Below are positions 9,938-16,703 of a DNA stretch of 43,304 nt, piece after piece. Under the pieces are notes generated by a model. It made no database searches and was not told the DNA's origin. It saw nothing but the letters and a program-made list of their open reading frames with translations. The position numbers were made by a program, and so were the translations under genes. Each line of letters starts with the position of its first letter. Within the stretch, counting starts at the first letter, position 1. Source of the DNA: BHER01 sp051652245 (GTDB lineage: Bacteria > Bacillota_I > Bacilli_A > Culicoidibacterales > Culicoidibacteraceae); the NCBI GenBank assembly GCA_051652245.1, contig JBOFTV010000040.1:1-43304 (forward strand), given 5' to 3'.

Positions 9938-10600
9938 TTAAATGCCCAGCTGGATAAATCTTTGGTAGACCTCATTTTCAGCTAACTCTTCTACATAGAA
10001 TGCCTTCCCATGACCCGGATATATTTTGCTTTTTGCTGGTAATTCTTGATATTTCCTTAGGGCGAACAAATGATCTTTAGCATTTGATCCTGGAAGATCG
10101 TAGCGGCCAATACTATCTTTAAAAACACTATCTCCCACAAAATAGATATTGCTATCGCTAATCATAAAAACGGTATTGCCCACACTATGTCCCGGAGCTA
10201 GAAAATAAGTAATTGGAAAACCTTCAATTTCAATAACACTACTTCCACCTTTTAAGATTATTGGTGTTGCCTCGACAATAAATGTCTCAAAACCACTATA
10301 CGACCCTAAGTGCAAACTTGGATCAGTTAACTTGGCTTTTTCTAGCTCATGAATATACACCGGAACATTATATTTTTGTTCGTAATAATCCACATTGAAA
10401 ATATGATCAAAATGGCCATGCGTAACTAAAATTGCTCTGATTTTATATTTATTTCCTTCCACCACTTTATCTAATGTGAGCGTTGATGGGTCAACAATGA
10501 TTGCATCATTTGTCTCTGTATTAATACAGAGGTACGTTCTTTCACCCGCCAGTTCACTTATAAATGATTCTATTCTATATTTATTCTGCTTCATTAACAT
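9938..10600 (-). CDS. Metallo-beta-lactamase-fold hydrolase, glyoxalase II-like
   Basis: Cytosolic MBL-fold hydrolase with the metal-binding signature THGHFDHIF, then APGHSVGNTVF, YFVGDSVF and YPGHGK. These are the spaced His/Asp ligands of the glyoxalase II/YcbL group. The real substrate is unknown; S-lactoylglutathione-like or other thioesters are possible. I chose the ATG at 10600 because AAGGGG lies five nt before it. The longer reading starts at a TTG inside the glucokinase gene. The chosen start still overlaps the end of the glucokinase gene by about 20 nt, so the two are translationally coupled. A glucokinase next to this hydrolase recalls the yqgQ/glk/yqgX-type clusters of other Bacillota. 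Confidence 0.85.
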   Translation of the reverse strand: MLMKQNKYRIESFISELAGERTYLCINTETNDAIIVDPSTLTLDKVVEGNKYKIRAILVTHGHFDHIFNVDYYEQKYNVPVYIHELEKAKLTDPSLHLGSYSGFETFIVEATPIILKGGSSVIEIEGFPITYFLAPGHSVGNTVFMISDSNIYFVGDSVFKDSIGRYDLPGSNAKDHLFALRKYQELPAKSKIYPGHGKAFYVEELAENEVYQRFIQLGI

Positions 10601-11558
10601 AAATTCCCCTTGCATGCCTTGCTGCGCCAATTACGCCGGCATCATTTCCTAATTTTGCAATAACAATACTGACATTCTTAGTCGCCGCTAAAAAGATATT
10701 TTCACCATAATGTTTAGTCACTGCATCTAATAACATCTTACCCGCATTGCTTACACCACCACCAATTACAAAAACTTCGGGGTTAACAATAACTGTAAGT
10801 AACTCTAGTGCTACTGCTAAATACTTAGCGAAGTGATCCACAACTTTCAAGGCCACTGGATCATCTTGCTTAGCAGCATCAAAAATTGCTTTTGCAGAAA
10901 GGTTATGGGCTAACAAAAGTGAGTTAGCATCCACGTTCAATCCTAAGTAATATTCTGCTATCCTAATAATTCCGGTTGCTGAACACACCGTTTCTAAACA
11001 GCCCCTAGCACCACAATTACAAGTAACATGCAAGGGGTCCAAAGCCGGAATTATTGGCATATGTCCAATTTCACCACCAGCACCTGAAAAGCCGCTGATA
11101 ATTTGCCCGTTAGTGATTATACCACCACCTACACCAGTGCCAAGCGTAAGAAAGACAACATTGTCTGATCCTTCGCCACTTCCCATCCACATTTCACCGA
11201 GTGCTGCAACATTAGCATCATTATCCGTTATCACCGGCAAATCTAATAACGCACTTAATTCGTCATTAACATTAAAGCCACCAAAACCGCCAAGATTTAC
11301 AGCAATTGGTAAATAGCCAACATTTAGTTGCACTGGCCCGGGAACACCTACACCAACTGCATGAAAATCAGTTTTACTCATACTAAGATCAACAATCTTT
11401 TGATTAATACTCTCTTTAATATCATTTAAAATGCGTAGCCCTTTATTAGAAATATCCGTTGGAATTTCCCATTTAGAAATTATTTCACCATTCCATGCTA
11501 AAAATGCAATTTTAATCGTTGTACCACCAATATCAATTCCAATAAGCTTCTTCTTCAC
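10581..11558 (-). CDS. glcK: ROK-family glucokinase
   Basis: Phosphorylates glucose to glucose-6-phosphate with ATP in the cytoplasm. It has the ROK layout: N-terminal phosphate-binding GIDIGGTTIKIAFL, the catalytic region with ITDNDANVAALGE, then LGTGVGGGII. GEIGHM follows, and the zinc site CNCGARGCLETVCS matches the ROK CxCGxxGCxE pattern. The length of 325 is usual. It begins with GTG, preceded by GAGGAA. It is the first gene after a strong promoter and so probably leads the operon that continues through uppS to proS. Other ROK sugar kinases are possible, but the GlcK-type zinc motif and length make glucokinase most likely. Confidence 0.9.
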   Translation of the reverse strand: MKKKLIGIDIGGTTIKIAFLAWNGEIISKWEIPTDISNKGLRILNDIKESINQKIVDLSMSKTDFHAVGVGVPGPVQLNVGYLPIAVNLGGFGGFNVNDELSALLDLPVITDNDANVAALGEMWMGSGEGSDNVVFLTLGTGVGGGIITNGQIISGFSGAGGEIGHMPIIPALDPLHVTCNCGARGCLETVCSATGIIRIAEYYLGLNVDANSLLLAHNLSAKAIFDAAKQDDPVALKVVDHFAKYLAVALELLTVIVNPEVFVIGGGVSNAGKMLLDAVTKHYGENIFLAATKNVSIVIAKLGNDAGVIGAARHARGIYVNEAE

Positions 11559-11648
11559 ACTAATTCCTCATTCCTTGTCATTTTAACACCAATTTTAGAC
11601 CCTTGAGTCATATCCAAACCATAGATTTTTATTAATACATGCCATTAA

Positions 11649-11677
11649 ATTATAACATATTGAACATACTGAATCAA
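11649..11677 (-). promoter_or_regulatory. Sigma-A-type promoter of the glcK-uppS-proS operon
   Basis: On the minus strand TTGATT (11672-11677) is followed after exactly 17 nt by TATAAT (11649-11654), with an upstream TG giving TGTTATAAT. This is close to consensus with an extended -10. Predicted transcription would start near 11642, leaving a leader of about 85 nt before the GTG of glcK. Confidence 0.75.
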
Positions 11678-11691
11678 AGAAAAACGTATTC

Positions 11692-12393
11692 TTAAGCATC
11701 ATTTAAAGACAAGACAATAATGTACTCAAATCCCATAAGTTCCAGTATTTTTGCTGGTACATTAGAATTCACAACACAAATATAATTAACTTTCTGACGC
11801 AACGAACATTGAATAAAATAATGTAATAATTGCTTAGCTCCGCCTAGAGGGCATTCCGACATATTCAGTAGATGCTTTAGCCATCCCACTTTACCAGAAT
11901 AAATACTCCCATGGATAGCAGAAACGGCTTGGTCATCCTCATAAATTATATTTACGAGTTCATTCTCACAGTGCTTTTCTCCTGCTTTTGCTAAGATATT
12001 TTCATTTTTCACCAAATTTAACTCTTTGACAATCGCCTTTATTGTTTTTTTATTCCCGGTTGCAATCTTATCCATTTGGCAATAATAATTATCTACCAAT
12101 TTATTAGATTCAATTACAAATAATTCTTGCTGTTTTACCCCACACGCTGTGCACGCTAATTCCCTCGTTTTATTGCCACATATAACAATATGCTTTATCT
12201 TACTCGTGTCAATTTTCTCTATTAAACTAGTCAAACATATTTCTTTATCCATTTGTAAAAAAAGCAGTTCATCAACAATTGCATGTCTCCCAATAATTCC
12301 TTGGTCATCAAGCTGCTGTTCTACTCGACTCTCCTTTTGTTTGAAGTCGAAAAATCTTTGTAAATAATGATACAACTGTTGTGGTTCGTCCAT
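11692..12393 (-). CDS. Protein of unknown function, possibly a diverged GNAT
   Basis: I do not recognise this 233-residue protein. It has no signal peptide or membrane segment. The C-terminal third resembles a worn GNAT fold: a beta-bulge-like VSAIHGSIYSGKVGWLKHL, then PLGGAKQLLHYFIQCSLRQKVNYICVV, and an N...A...LMGFE ending typical of acetyltransferases. The middle has one CTAC pair near residue 82 and many lysines. The N-terminal part (DEPQQLYHYLQRFF) is helical. It lies between the PBP gene, behind a hairpin, and the glcK promoter, so it may be transcribed alone or by read-through from the PBP gene. Any enzymatic role is inference only. Confidence 0.6.
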   Translation of the reverse strand: MDEPQQLYHYLQRFFDFKQKESRVEQQLDDQGIIGRHAIVDELLFLQMDKEICLTSLIEKIDTSKIKHIVICGNKTRELACTACGVKQQELFVIESNKLVDNYYCQMDKIATGNKKTIKAIVKELNLVKNENILAKAGEKHCENELVNIIYEDDQAVSAIHGSIYSGKVGWLKHLLNMSECPLGGAKQLLHYFIQCSLRQKVNYICVVNSNVPAKILELMGFEYIIVLSLNDA

Positions 12394-12412
12394 CGTCTTT
12401 TATTTCTCCTTT

Positions 12413-12459
12413 AGCAAAAAGCAAAGCCTGATTTTTACTCACTCTTTGCCTTCTTTGCT
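12413..12459 (-). terminator. Probable terminator after the PBP gene
   Basis: In the 79-nt gap after the PBP gene, GCAAAG and CTTTGC arms (12420-12425 and 12444-12449) pair. A second outer pairing is AGCAAA with TTTGCT. On the minus strand the stem runs into CTTTTTGC. The shape fits a weak intrinsic terminator just before the ribosome-binding site of the 233-residue protein. Confidence 0.5.
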
Positions 12460-12472
12460 CTCTATTATTACC

Positions 12473-14971
12473 TTAATTTTGCCCCACGGGTCCTGTTTGA
12501 GGGGGCCTTGATGGAACTAGTCCTGTAGATTCTACTTCTTTTGTCTTCGTTCTGGCTACAATTGTGCCTCCAACTGGTGGCATAACACGCTCTGCTCTTT
12601 GCTCGCTCATTCTTGCTGTTACTGTTATTCCTGTAATACCATTTTGCGTCGCATATGTCTGATAACTTGCACTTAAATTTGTTGTCCCCTTTTCTAAGGA
12701 AATATCCCCGCTACTTGTATTAAGGGTTACATCAAATACAAGCGTTCCAAATGCTGCTTTGTCTTCATCATTCATACCACTTGGATAACTTAGTGCAGGC
12801 GTGGTCCAAGAAACAAGACTGTTTTCATGATTATTTGAAATTTCAAAGCTACCAATTCCACCGACTCTTCCACGATTAGCTGCCCCCAAGAAATCAAAGC
12901 TTGTTCCTTTAGGAGCAAATCTATTCATCCACGTTGCTGTCATATATGTTCCTATCCCTTTATTGTTATTGCTATTACCTTTTGTTCTTGTTAGTGCAGG
13001 TCCATCTTCAACTGCAATACCTGTCCAACCAGCAATAGCATATTCTGGGGAATATCCTGCTATCCAATGATCTTTTTCCGCTAGAGTACTCAAACCATAC
13101 TCGGAAATTTCATCGCCTGAATATGAACTTGTACCTGTTTTTGAAGCAAAAGCAATCTCATAATTTACTTGCTTCCGCGACGAGCTTGCGGGCGTTCCAT
13201 TCTTCGTTGTGTATATCAATGACTCTGTCATTGTGGCTGCCGTTGATTCCTTCATTATTTGTTTTTGCTCTGGCTTATACTCATAAACAATCTCTCCCTT
13301 ATTATTTTCGATTCTTCTAATAATATGAGGTTTATTAAATTTACCGGCATTTCCCATTGCAGCATAAGCACCTGCCATCTCCTTAGTTGTTGATTCTAGT
13401 CCACCACCTAGTGCTGCTGATTCACCAAGTTTACCCGCTTCTAACAAAGGCTTTGACCTTGTTAAGCCTAAATCTCCTGCCATTGTTGCAGCAGGTTCTA
13501 GACCAACTTGTTGCATCGCTTGCACAGCTGTTGTATTAGTTGAATCGGCAATAGCTTGTTGCATTGTGACAAAGCCTTTATAACCACCTTGGTTGTAATT
13601 GAAAACTTGACTTCTTGTTCCACTGTAATATGTTGGTTTATCGTTCATAATGTGCCGTGATGCCCAGTCAAATTTATCTACAGCAGGGGCATAATCAATA
13701 ATTGGCTTTATTGCTGAACCGGGTGATTTAAATCCTTCTACGGCAATATTAAGCCCATTTGTTTCCTTGAAATTTCTTGATGCACCTATTGCTGGAACAC
13801 CACCATCTTTCGTCTGAACCACAGTAAAAGCACCTTGAAAATTAAGGTTTTCGGTCCTTGTATGATTCGATCCATACGTATTATCTACCGCATCTTCCCA
13901 ATCCACATAGTTATCAGTATTCATGATTTCATTGGCAAAGGCTTGCTGTTCTTGATTCAAATGTGTGTAAATATTATAATTTTTATAATACATTGGCATG
14001 CCACTTTCATCTAATGTTCCTTCTTTGAATATTTCTTTCAACTCATTTTCAATTCCTGAAAAATAAGGGGCATTAGGGTTTAACACTTCATCTTGATTTC
14101 TTATGACTAAATCGGCTAAGGGAATATTTCTTAATTGTTTTTCTTCATCCGTGGTAATAAATTTATGCCGTACCATAGAATCAATTACCATATTATACCT
14201 TGCAGTTGCTGTATTAATTCCTGTAAACGGACTATTTTCAAAAGGCAACTGCGGAATCCCCGCTAGGAGGACTGACTCAGCTAAGGTCAGCTCTGACACC
14301 GACTTATTGAAATATCGCTTGGCTGCCGTACCTACACCACTGTATCGACCATAGCTAATAGCGTTATTGACGTAGGATGTAAATATTTCTTTCTTAGGAA
14401 CTTCTTTTTCCAAATCATAAGCGAGAATCCACTCATCAATTTTTCGCTTATTTGATTTCCGATATTCTGGATTTTCCGCTATTTTATCAGCTAATAGTGT
14501 ATTTTTAACCAATTGCTGTGTAAGGGTACTTCCCCCACTAACACCATTTCTTAAAACATATGAATCAAGTATTGCTGAAAGTGTTCTAGGACCATCAATT
14601 CCTTTGTGCGTAAAGAATCTTGCATCTTCTACAGCGACAAATGCATCGATTAGACTTGTTGGTAATTCATCATATGCTACCATAATAAGCGCATCTTCTG
14701 CTAAATCTGCGACTAAGTTATCGGCGCTATCAAAAACTTTGCTGCTGTTAGGCGTCTTAATTTTTTCCAGATTAATTTGTGGCAGGTCTTTTTTAGCGTC
14801 TAAAAAAATAATTGTGGCAAATGATCCTACTGTAATACTTCCTACAAGTAAGAACATAAAACAGACACAAGCAATGCCCCAGATGATTCTTTTTGTCCTT
14901 CTTTTTTTAGTTGGTTTCGGGGTTGCCCTTTTATTTTGGGGAGAACCTTTAGACATATTATTTGCTTCCAT
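12473..14971 (-). CDS. Class A penicillin-binding protein (transglycosylase/transpeptidase)
   Basis: Bifunctional cell-wall synthase, anchored in the membrane and acting outside. A basic N-terminus (KKRRTKR) precedes one membrane helix at about 28-53. The GT51 glycosyltransferase domain shows EDARFFTHKGID and SGGSTLTQQLVKN. The transpeptidase domain shows SAIKP (catalytic Ser near 420), the SxN motif in DSTNTTAVQ (near 477) and KTGTS (near 611). Length is 832. The C-terminus has a beta-rich extension and a proline-rich tail (PSRPPQTGP), common in PBP1a-type proteins of Gram-positives. The tail is not an LPXTG sorting signal. It is transcribed from its own promoter between ychF and itself. I call it pbpA/ponA-like, without a firm symbol. 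Confidence 0.95.
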   Translation of the reverse strand: MEANNMSKGSPQNKRATPKPTKKRRTKRIIWGIACVCFMFLLVGSITVGSFATIIFLDAKKDLPQINLEKIKTPNSSKVFDSADNLVADLAEDALIMVAYDELPTSLIDAFVAVEDARFFTHKGIDGPRTLSAILDSYVLRNGVSGGSTLTQQLVKNTLLADKIAENPEYRKSNKRKIDEWILAYDLEKEVPKKEIFTSYVNNAISYGRYSGVGTAAKRYFNKSVSELTLAESVLLAGIPQLPFENSPFTGINTATARYNMVIDSMVRHKFITTDEEKQLRNIPLADLVIRNQDEVLNPNAPYFSGIENELKEIFKEGTLDESGMPMYYKNYNIYTHLNQEQQAFANEIMNTDNYVDWEDAVDNTYGSNHTRTENLNFQGAFTVVQTKDGGVPAIGASRNFKETNGLNIAVEGFKSPGSAIKPIIDYAPAVDKFDWASRHIMNDKPTYYSGTRSQVFNYNQGGYKGFVTMQQAIADSTNTTAVQAMQQVGLEPAATMAGDLGLTRSKPLLEAGKLGESAALGGGLESTTKEMAGAYAAMGNAGKFNKPHIIRRIENNKGEIVYEYKPEQKQIMKESTAATMTESLIYTTKNGTPASSSRKQVNYEIAFASKTGTSSYSGDEISEYGLSTLAEKDHWIAGYSPEYAIAGWTGIAVEDGPALTRTKGNSNNNKGIGTYMTATWMNRFAPKGTSFDFLGAANRGRVGGIGSFEISNNHENSLVSWTTPALSYPSGMNDEDKAAFGTLVFDVTLNTSSGDISLEKGTTNLSASYQTYATQNGITGITVTARMSEQRAERVMPPVGGTIVARTKTKEVESTGLVPSRPPQTGPVGQN

Positions 14972-15010
14972 TAGATGAAAACACCTCTATTTCTATATTT
15001 AGTTAAGTAT

Positions 15011-15016
15011 ATTATA
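15011..15016 (-). promoter_or_regulatory. Candidate -10 element for the PBP gene
   Basis: TATAAT on the minus strand within GCGATATAATATAC, about 40 nt upstream of the PBP start codon and just after the ychF terminator hairpin. I see no good -35 at 17 nt, so this rests on the -10 and on position. Confidence 0.4.
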
Positions 15017-15038
15017 TCGCATATACAGTCATTTTACT

Positions 15039-15066
15039 AAAAAAACGATAGTTATATCGCTTTTTT
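15039..15066 (-). terminator. Intrinsic terminator after ychF
   Basis: Complementary arms around a 6-nt loop (AAAAAAACGAT at 15039-15049 with ATCG then TTTTTT at 15056-15066, one bulged base). On the minus strand the hairpin ends in a run of seven T. It lies 10 nt after the ychF stop codon. The A/T symmetry means it could also act in the other direction. Confidence 0.6.
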
Positions 15067-15076
15067 CTTATTTTTT

Positions 15077-16177
15077 TTATACATTGAACCTAAAGTGAAC
15101 GATGTCTCCATCTTTCATTATATACTCTTTCCCCTCAATTCTATACCTACCTGCTGCTCTAGCATTTTGTTCATTGCCTGCTGCTAGTAGGTCATCATAA
15201 CTTACTACTTCTGCTTTTATAAAACCACGCTCAAAATCAGTATGGATAACGCCCGCACATCCTGGAGCTTTCATTCCTTGCTTAAATGTCCAAGCTCTTA
15301 CTTCTTGTACACCAGCAGTAAAATAAGTTGCTAAACCAAGTAAATGATAAGCTGCTCTTGTTAAGCGACCAACACCACTTTCCTCCACTCCTAAATCTGC
15401 TAAAAATTCTAATTTATCTTCTTCTTCTAGCTCCGATAATTCTGCCTCAATTTGTGCAGAAATTGCGATGACTTCCGCATTATCTTTTTGCGCAAAAGAC
15501 TTTACTGCTTGATAATACTCATTTTCTTCATAGGTTGAAATTTCACTTTCACTAACATTTGCTACATATAACATCGGCTTAATTGTTAGTAACGTGAGTT
15601 GCCTAACATACTGCATTTCCTGCTCGGTTATTTCAACACTTCTTGCTGGCATATCTTTCATAAAACCAGCGTGAATTCTAACTAGTGCAGCATGTTCAAT
15701 TGCCGCTTCTTTATCTTTCATTTGTGACAACTTCGCTAATCTCTTCATCCGTCTTTCAACCGTGTCAATATCTGCAAAAATTAATTCCATATTAATTGTT
15801 TCTAAGTCTCTTATCGGATTAACATCCCCATCAACATGAATTACATCCGCATCTTCAAAACAACGGACAACTTGACAAATTGCATCAACTTCACGAATAT
15901 GGGATAGAAACTTATTCCCCAGCCCTTCACCTAATGAGGCACCTTTAACTAATCCTGCAATATCCGTAAATTCAAATGCCGCAGGAATTGTTTTATTGGG
16001 TTGAACTAACTGCGTCAGCACTTCTAATCTCTTATCTGGAACTTCTACTATCCCAACATTTGGGTCAATTGTTGCAAATGGATAGTTTGCTGCTAGTGCA
16101 CCTGCTCTCGTTATTGCGTTAAATAATGTTGATTTCCCCACATTTGGTAAACCAACTATTCCTGCTGTTAAAGCCAT
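15077..16177 (-). CDS. ychF: Redox-regulated ATPase YchF (OLA1 family)
   Basis: Obg-related P-loop ATPase that binds ribosomes and takes part in translation and stress responses. The P-loop is GLPNVGKST near the N-terminus. DIAGLVKGASLGEGLGNKFL is the switch region, the NxxE-like NVSESE replaces the classical NKxD of GTPases, and a TGS domain closes the protein. The family begins MALTAGIVGLPNVGK, so I place the start at the ATG at 16177 (366 residues, normal). A longer reading from a TTG at 16192 would begin inside the group II intron remnant. The ATG has no Shine-Dalgarno within 12 nt. The intron 3' end lies 10 nt before it, and the ancestral ribosome-binding site is more than 500 nt upstream. 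Confidence 0.96.
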   Translation of the reverse strand: MALTAGIVGLPNVGKSTLFNAITRAGALAANYPFATIDPNVGIVEVPDKRLEVLTQLVQPNKTIPAAFEFTDIAGLVKGASLGEGLGNKFLSHIREVDAICQVVRCFEDADVIHVDGDVNPIRDLETINMELIFADIDTVERRMKRLAKLSQMKDKEAAIEHAALVRIHAGFMKDMPARSVEITEQEMQYVRQLTLLTIKPMLYVANVSESEISTYEENEYYQAVKSFAQKDNAEVIAISAQIEAELSELEEEDKLEFLADLGVEESGVGRLTRAAYHLLGLATYFTAGVQEVRAWTFKQGMKAPGCAGVIHTDFERGFIKAEVVSYDDLLAAGNEQNARAAGRYRIEGKEYIMKDGDIVHFRFNV

Positions 16178-16187
16178 ATTTATATTC

Positions 16188-16220
16188 GTCAAGTAGACTA
16201 ACTCGACTTCCTCTCTCTCT
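16188..16220 (-). promoter_or_regulatory. Purine-rich SD-like tract plus hairpin upstream of ychF
   Basis: A purine run ending AGAGAGGAA (16208-16216 on the minus strand) is followed at once by a hairpin. The arms are GTCGAGT (16207-16201) and ACTTGAC (16194-16188), 7 pairs with one G-U, around the loop TAGTCT. The 10-nt GAATATAAAT and the ychF ATG come next. With the hairpin folded, the SD-like tract would sit about 10 nt from the ATG. This is an inferred translation signal, not a demonstrated one. Confidence 0.4.
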
Positions 16221-16269
16221 TTTTTCTTATTTCTTTATTTCGTGAGAGCAAGTCTGCTAACCCCTCACA

Positions 16270-16302
16270 GAACCGTACGTGCGGTTTTCCCGCATACGGC
16301 TC
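16270..16302 (-). ncRNA. Group II intron domain V
   Basis: The 33-nt element begins GAGCCGTATGCGG, has a GAAA tetraloop, and closes with ACCGCACGTACGGTTC. It folds into the long hairpin with a two-nt bulge region typical of domain V and keeps the catalytic AGC triad. This is the best conserved part of group II ribozymes and identifies the element. Confidence 0.88.
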
Positions 16303-16321
16303 TTCATACCTTATCTTTCCG

Positions 16322-16560
16322 TCACGTCCAGATGTTCACATAGATTTTCGGTCTTGGCATTTCGTACCCTTTCCATATGCGTTCAAATACCGTCCAACTC
16401 ATGCTTTTCTTTTGATGTCTTTTATTTAATCTTTTATAGCATGTTTCTTTGATATATAGATTGAAATTTTGCAGTGATGTATAATTACCACTAATTCCAT
16501 AATATGCATAATGTCCTATGAGTTTCGCTTTCAAGCCTTTCATTATCCAGTCTATCGGTT
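16322..16560 (-). pseudogene. C-terminal fragment of a group II intron reverse transcriptase/maturase
   Basis: About 75 residues remain, reading GLKAKLIGHYAYYGISGN, then RLNKRHQKKSMSW and PRPKIYVNIW to a stop at 16322. This matches the C-terminal thumb/maturase end of bacterial group II intron proteins (GHYxYYGIxxN, RRSQKKSxxW, PxPxIY). The palm domain with the catalytic YADD and the N-terminal RT motifs are absent. The frame closes at a TAA close upstream, so the deletion junction is at about 16545-16570. The fragment cannot be an active reverse transcriptase. Confidence 0.85.
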
Positions 16561-16691
16561 CGTATACTTATTTGTCTACGATTAAACCCTACGTCACCGT
16601 TTCGGCTCCAAGACTAAGTACCAACTGTTGGTTAGACTTTATTGGGTCAGGTGTTTCACCTAACTATGTGCTATAAACCGAACTGGCGTAC

Positions 16692-16703
16692 TCCTCTATT
16701 TTT
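16692..16703 (-). promoter_or_regulatory. Stranded ancestral ribosome-binding site of ychF (5' exon)
   Basis: Directly after the stop codon of the CPBP gene, the minus strand reads AAAATAGAGGA and then the intron. AGAGGA plus the first base of either junction side gives AGAGGAG. It has no start codon nearby in its present place, but is correctly spaced for ychF if the intron is removed. Confidence 0.6.

Larger units (their letters stand above)
16188..16691 (-). mobile_element. Internally deleted group II intron remnant
   Basis: About 504 nt on the minus strand, with the 5' end near 16691 (GTACGCC, near the GUGYG start) and the 3' end near 16188 (CTACTTGAC). Three parts are recognisable: a piece of domain I at the 5' side (about 16560-16691), the last part of the maturase ORF (16322 to about 16560), and an intact-looking domain V at 16270-16302. 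Most of domain I, domains II-III and most of the reverse transcriptase are gone, so autonomous splicing or mobility is very unlikely. Joining the flanks gives ATAGAGGA next to GAATATAAATATG, a normal SD, 9-nt spacer and ATG for ychF. That argues strongly for these boundaries. It separates the CPBP gene from ychF. Confidence 0.85.

Noticed and set aside
10601..10630. TTG start of the MBL hydrolase inside glcK
   Set aside because: The ATG at 10600 has AAGGGG at 5 nt, while the TTG has no ribosome-binding site.
12473..12530. Sortase signal at the PBP C-terminus
   Set aside because: PPQTGP is not LPXTG, and no hydrophobic segment or basic tail follows it.
16178..16192. TTG start giving YchF five extra residues
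   Set aside because: The extra codons lie partly in the intron remnant, and the family start MALTAGIVGLPNVGK fits the ATG at 16177.
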